In this document: positions 61,044 to 64,000 of the stretch, one piece after another
Layout: each line of letters opens with the position of its first letter
Numbering within the stretch: position 1 is the first letter of the stretch
Assembly (NCBI RefSeq): GCF_048544455.1
Contig: NC_133538.1
Coordinates: forward strand, 448,955,311 to 449,019,310
From: Silene latifolia
Lineage: Eukaryota > Streptophyta > Magnoliopsida > Caryophyllales > Caryophyllaceae
Direction: 5' to 3'
DNA: 64,000 nucleotides
The notes under the pieces: generated by a model
Databases searched by the model: none
The model's input: the letters and a program-made list of their open reading frames with translations, nothing else
Told to the model about the DNA's origin: nothing
Made by a program: the position numbers and the translations under genes

Positions 61044-62409
61044 TGATAAGTCCAATTTATATACATTTTATCCCCATATTTTAGCTCCAATTTATATGTC
61101 ATTATGCACTAACCTTAGTGATATTGAGCTAATATTTGTATTTCTAGTTGCATTTGCACGTTCTATCATATTTTGTAGGTATTTAAACTTTAAGGAGCTT
61201 AATTCCACATATTTACAAGCACTAGGATACAAAGCTAAGTTGAAGAGAAGAATGGACCAACAATGAAGTAAAGCATGGACTTGCATGAGCAAATGTGGTG
61301 GATTAATTTGAGAAATGCACAACACAAGTCAAGAAATGAGCCCAAGTATAAAATCAAGTGTTTAAGCCAAGTATAAGAAGATGAGAGAATGCCTTGGATG
61401 TTCATCTTAAGATGCTCTTTGGATGCTAATTGTGCAATTAAGAAGGAGTTGATGGCCAACATGGGATTCTCTAGGCAATTACTCAAGTAATTAAGAGAAA
61501 TATTTGGGGTTGACCCCTTGTATTTGCTCTAAGTTTCACCCCTTATTTCCTATATAAAGGGTGTAGACTTCAACCATCTTTCTACACCACCATTCACATA
61601 TATTTTTATTTAAAAATTCTCTCTAAATATTAGTAGTTTAGTTTAGTTTAGTTTAGCTTGTATTAGTTTGTTACAACATTTCTATTATCAAGTTCAAGAT
61701 TTATTCCCAGTTATTTCCATTTGCAATTGTTCTTCTATTTTCATTCAAGGTAATTTTATATTTATTTTAATTATGGTATTCATCATTTCATTTATCATTA
61801 GTTTAGCTTATATTTTCACAATGTTGGAATAATTTACCTTTGTCTAGGGAATAAAGGAAGCCATGCATGATTAAGTAATTTGTAAATGTCAAAATAAGGA
61901 TAAGTTAATATTGTATAATTGTTTCTATCACATGTTTGCACCATAATGTTTAATCAATGTTTAAAGGCCTTATTCATCGATTAAGTTTGTTCATTCGTTC
62001 TAAAGTCGAGAGGCACGGAATTGAATTAGACTAAGCATGTGTAGTAGGACGACCTAGTCATGGACAAGAGTTTCTCTAGAACCCGGTCTATGGTTGATAC
62101 TAATGCCGTAAGGTGGGTATCTCTAAGCCTAAATATTTACCGCAAAATCAACTTCCTAACTTGACATAAACATTTACGTAATTAGCATGTGTGACCCGAC
62201 CTCCCTAGGCAATTTCTTTTTATTGTTGTTTTCATTTTATTTGCATAATCAACCAATCAATCAATCAACCGCATCGACTCAAGATAAACTTCGCTCCATA
62301 ACAATTAATTAATAATCCTGTCTCCTTTGGGTTCGACCCCTAAGTACTACATTCATTTGTTGTCTAGGGTATAAATATTATCTTTGTATAGGTGTGCGAT
62401 AGCCTATCA
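61044..62409 (+). mobile_element. Solo LTR of a gypsy-type element
   Basis: 1,366 bases from TGATAAGTCC to AGCCTATCA, flanked by a perfect AACTT duplication (61039-61043 and 62410-62414). A TATATAAAGGG box near 61551 sets the + orientation. TGGGTTCGACCCC near 62328 resembles the GGGTCGATCCCA segment of the gypsy-type LTR at 19191. No internal region remains, as expected after recombination between the two LTRs. Confidence 0.85.
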
Positions 62410-62414
62410 AACTT

Positions 62415-62529
62415 TAACATGCAAAGTGATTTCGTGATATATCATAATAAACACAAAATTACAAGTTTTATTTGTTAATAAGATTAACTCGGAAAAACAA
62501 TAAACTGATTTGCATGTAAACAACCTAAG
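62415..62529 (-). other. Leader of copia B, part nearest the primer site
   Basis: Short leader segment between the solo LTR and the primer site. No other feature. Confidence 0.6.
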
Positions 62530-62542
62530 GCTCTTGATACCA
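62530..62542 (-). promoter_or_regulatory. Primer binding site of copia B
   Basis: On the - strand it reads TGGTATCAAGAGC, the initiator-Met tRNA complement with one extra A, two bases from the 5' LTR. The extra base distinguishes it from the other copia family here. Confidence 0.88.
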
Positions 62543-62544
62543 CT

Positions 62545-63824
62545 TGTTGGGATTCATTAATCTCATTAGTATACATATTCATATATGAATTAATTTATTT
62601 GGTCATAAAATAAATACAAGATCTTATGCATGCAAGCATAAAACACAGTAGAGAAGAAATCGTCACTTCTTACATTGGTGTTTCGGATTTTGGGCACCAA
62701 CAAGATCTCCTAATTGTTAGTTCTTGAGCTTTCCAACAATGGATGAACTAAGATTCAAATTAGAATCTCTCCCAAAAGTTTATACCCAAGGAACACCCTT
62801 AATAACTAATATTATTATGAACTAGTAATAATACTAATCTTACTTAAAATTTGGACACAAAATGGTATTTTGTTCTCTTGTATTTTCGGCCAAGAGAGAA
62901 GAATTTTGTGACTTTTATTTCTCTAAAGTTTTTCACAAAAGTAGAGAGTTGTATAATTTTTCTAACACTAGAAAAATAGATGATGAAGTAGTGAATAATT
63001 ATATGAAACACTTTTGCCATTTTTCATGCTAAAAACCGGTTGGGGGAAGTATTGTGTCCAATGCATGGAAAAATTGCTCTTCTCAAAAGTAATAGGGTTG
63101 CATGGATACAACTAGAGTACAATCATTGTGTTTCCCTTATTTAAAATAATCATCACAATTTAACTCTAATACTCCCTCCATTTCGGCACACACAACATAA
63201 AATGGAAGGTCCATTTTATATTGTCATTTGTCAATTTTGTCATGTGTCACATGTTACATGACATGTTACACTATAATGTATTTTTAACATATTAAAAATC
63301 AACATATTAATAAAATATGTCACATACAAAATTTAACTAGTAATTCTTGATTACTTGTACCAAAATGGTTTATCAAATTATAAATTACAACGTCTTGTAT
63401 TTATAATAAATTATTCATTCAATATCAATTGTTTCGTAAACAATAATTTTATCTAAGTAAGAAAACAATTTGATTACTTAGTACGTATCTTATTTAATCG
63501 AATTACAATGAGACACGTTAATTTTACTCACAAAATCATCCGTCAATTTTAAGCAATTTAATCAACTCGTATCGGCATACGATTAATTAAATAATCAATT
63601 AAGAGTATTTCCCTATAGGTATGACCTAAGGGGATCAACTGATCACCACCTTCGCACGACAGTAATGTCAAACTCTAGTCAGCCAATCATTACCGATATG
63701 TGTGGACCAGTTAACTGTAAAATATTACTTCCCACATGTATTCTTAAATATGAGATTTAAACATGTGATCATTATGATCGACAGTTGTGATCGCATTATT
63801 GTCGGAGGACACTTATTCCAACAA
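62545..63824 (-). repeat. 5' LTR of copia B
   Basis: 1,280 bases paired with 53751-55029 and followed by the ATAGG duplication. Conserved island at about 63613-63717. Confidence 0.93.
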
Positions 63825-63829
63825 TAGGT

Positions 63830-64000
63830 TTGTTACTTTCAAAAATAACATGACTCCTGTCCACTTTAGATTTCGAAGAAATAATTACTGATTTTGACCA
63901 AGAAGGAACATCTTCCTACGCCTTATTCTCAGTTTGTGTCTCTTGAACATTTTCTCCCACTCTGTCTTTTAGAAATAATCTTCTTTTCTTTAATAAACAG
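63830..64000 (-). pseudogene. pol: Copia A integrase-RT linker fragment
   Basis: Continuation of copia A to the right of the B insertion. On the - strand the translation includes a Lys-rich FxKEKKIISKRQSGRK-like segment and acidic residues, similar in character to the variable linker after copia integrase. It is truncated by the window edge, so the assignment is tentative. Confidence 0.45.

Larger units (their letters stand above)
53751..63824 (-). mobile_element. Ty1/copia element B, complete ends, with a nested solo LTR
   Basis: LTRs at 53751-55029 (1,279 bases) and 62545-63824 (1,280 bases) are flanked by a perfect ATAGG duplication (53746-53750 and 63825-63829). The primer site is on the - strand at 62530-62542. 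The interior retains a gag with few lesions, but the pol region is a decayed AT-rich stretch. By eye the LTRs differ by about 2 to 3 percent, older than the copia copies in the left part of the window. A solo LTR of another element lies in its leader (61044-62409). Confidence 0.93.
50484..64000 (-). mobile_element. Ty1/copia element A, partial, running off the right edge
   Basis: Its 3' LTR is 50484-51765, followed on the right by the 3' untranslated region and a decayed RT/RNase H region to 53750. It is interrupted by copia B (53751-63824) and resumes at 63830-64000. It inserted into the Tat element. The other LTR and target duplication are outside the window. LTR and 3' untranslated region are related to those of copia B. 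Confidence 0.85.

Overview
This is an intergenic stretch of a plant nuclear genome, built almost entirely from nested transposable elements. The evidence is the set of plant LTR-retrotransposon lineages present: Ty1/copia elements primed by initiator-methionine tRNA, Tekay-like chromovirus remains, a Tat-lineage Ty3/gypsy element with an antisense gene, a gypsy-type element with an Athila-like tRNA-Asp primer site, and a CACTA DNA transposon. A eudicot with a large repeat-rich genome fits best. Caryophyllales is possible, because the Tat element is laid out like Retand of Silene, but that is only a guess. I found no intact host gene, no rRNA or tRNA gene and no CRISPR array.

Region 1 (1-29092). 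A CACTA transposon runs from 144 to 29089 with matching 11-base ends and a 3-base GAG duplication. Without its insertions it is about 4.5 kb. It carries a broken ULP1-type cysteine protease gene, and I see no TNP2 transposase. A copia element (3852-28310, + strand, TATAG duplication) lies inside that gene. Inside this copia sit a second copia of the same family in the opposite orientation (9038-17922, ACATA duplication) and a non-coding gypsy-type element (19191-26154, - strand, CTATG duplication). All gag-pol reading frames here are broken. The opposed copia copies form a multi-kilobase inverted repeat.

Region 2 (29090-41850). Unassigned DNA and a 113-base TA repeat are followed by a decayed chromovirus pol with part of its 3' LTR. 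Next is a multi-exon pseudogene of unknown family (33235-41683). Its first visible intron holds a 7.3-kb non-autonomous LTR element (33470-40727). In place of gag-pol that element carries one intact 225-codon gene of unknown function (37150-37827), with a SUMO-interacting-type motif and a basic tail. This is the most novel item in the window.

Region 3 (41850-64000). A Tat-lineage element on the - strand holds degraded protease, RT, archaeal-type RNase H and integrase, plus an antisense DUF7745-like spliced gene (42527-44084). At 50484 it is interrupted by a copia element (A, - strand) that runs off the right edge. A itself holds another copia (B, 53751-63824, - strand, ATAGG duplication), which in turn holds a solo LTR (61044-62409, AACTT duplication).

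The copia families of regions 1 and 3 have largely different LTRs. They nevertheless share a conserved island inside the LTR and conserved motif blocks in the 3' untranslated region, which may be functional RNA or regulatory elements.
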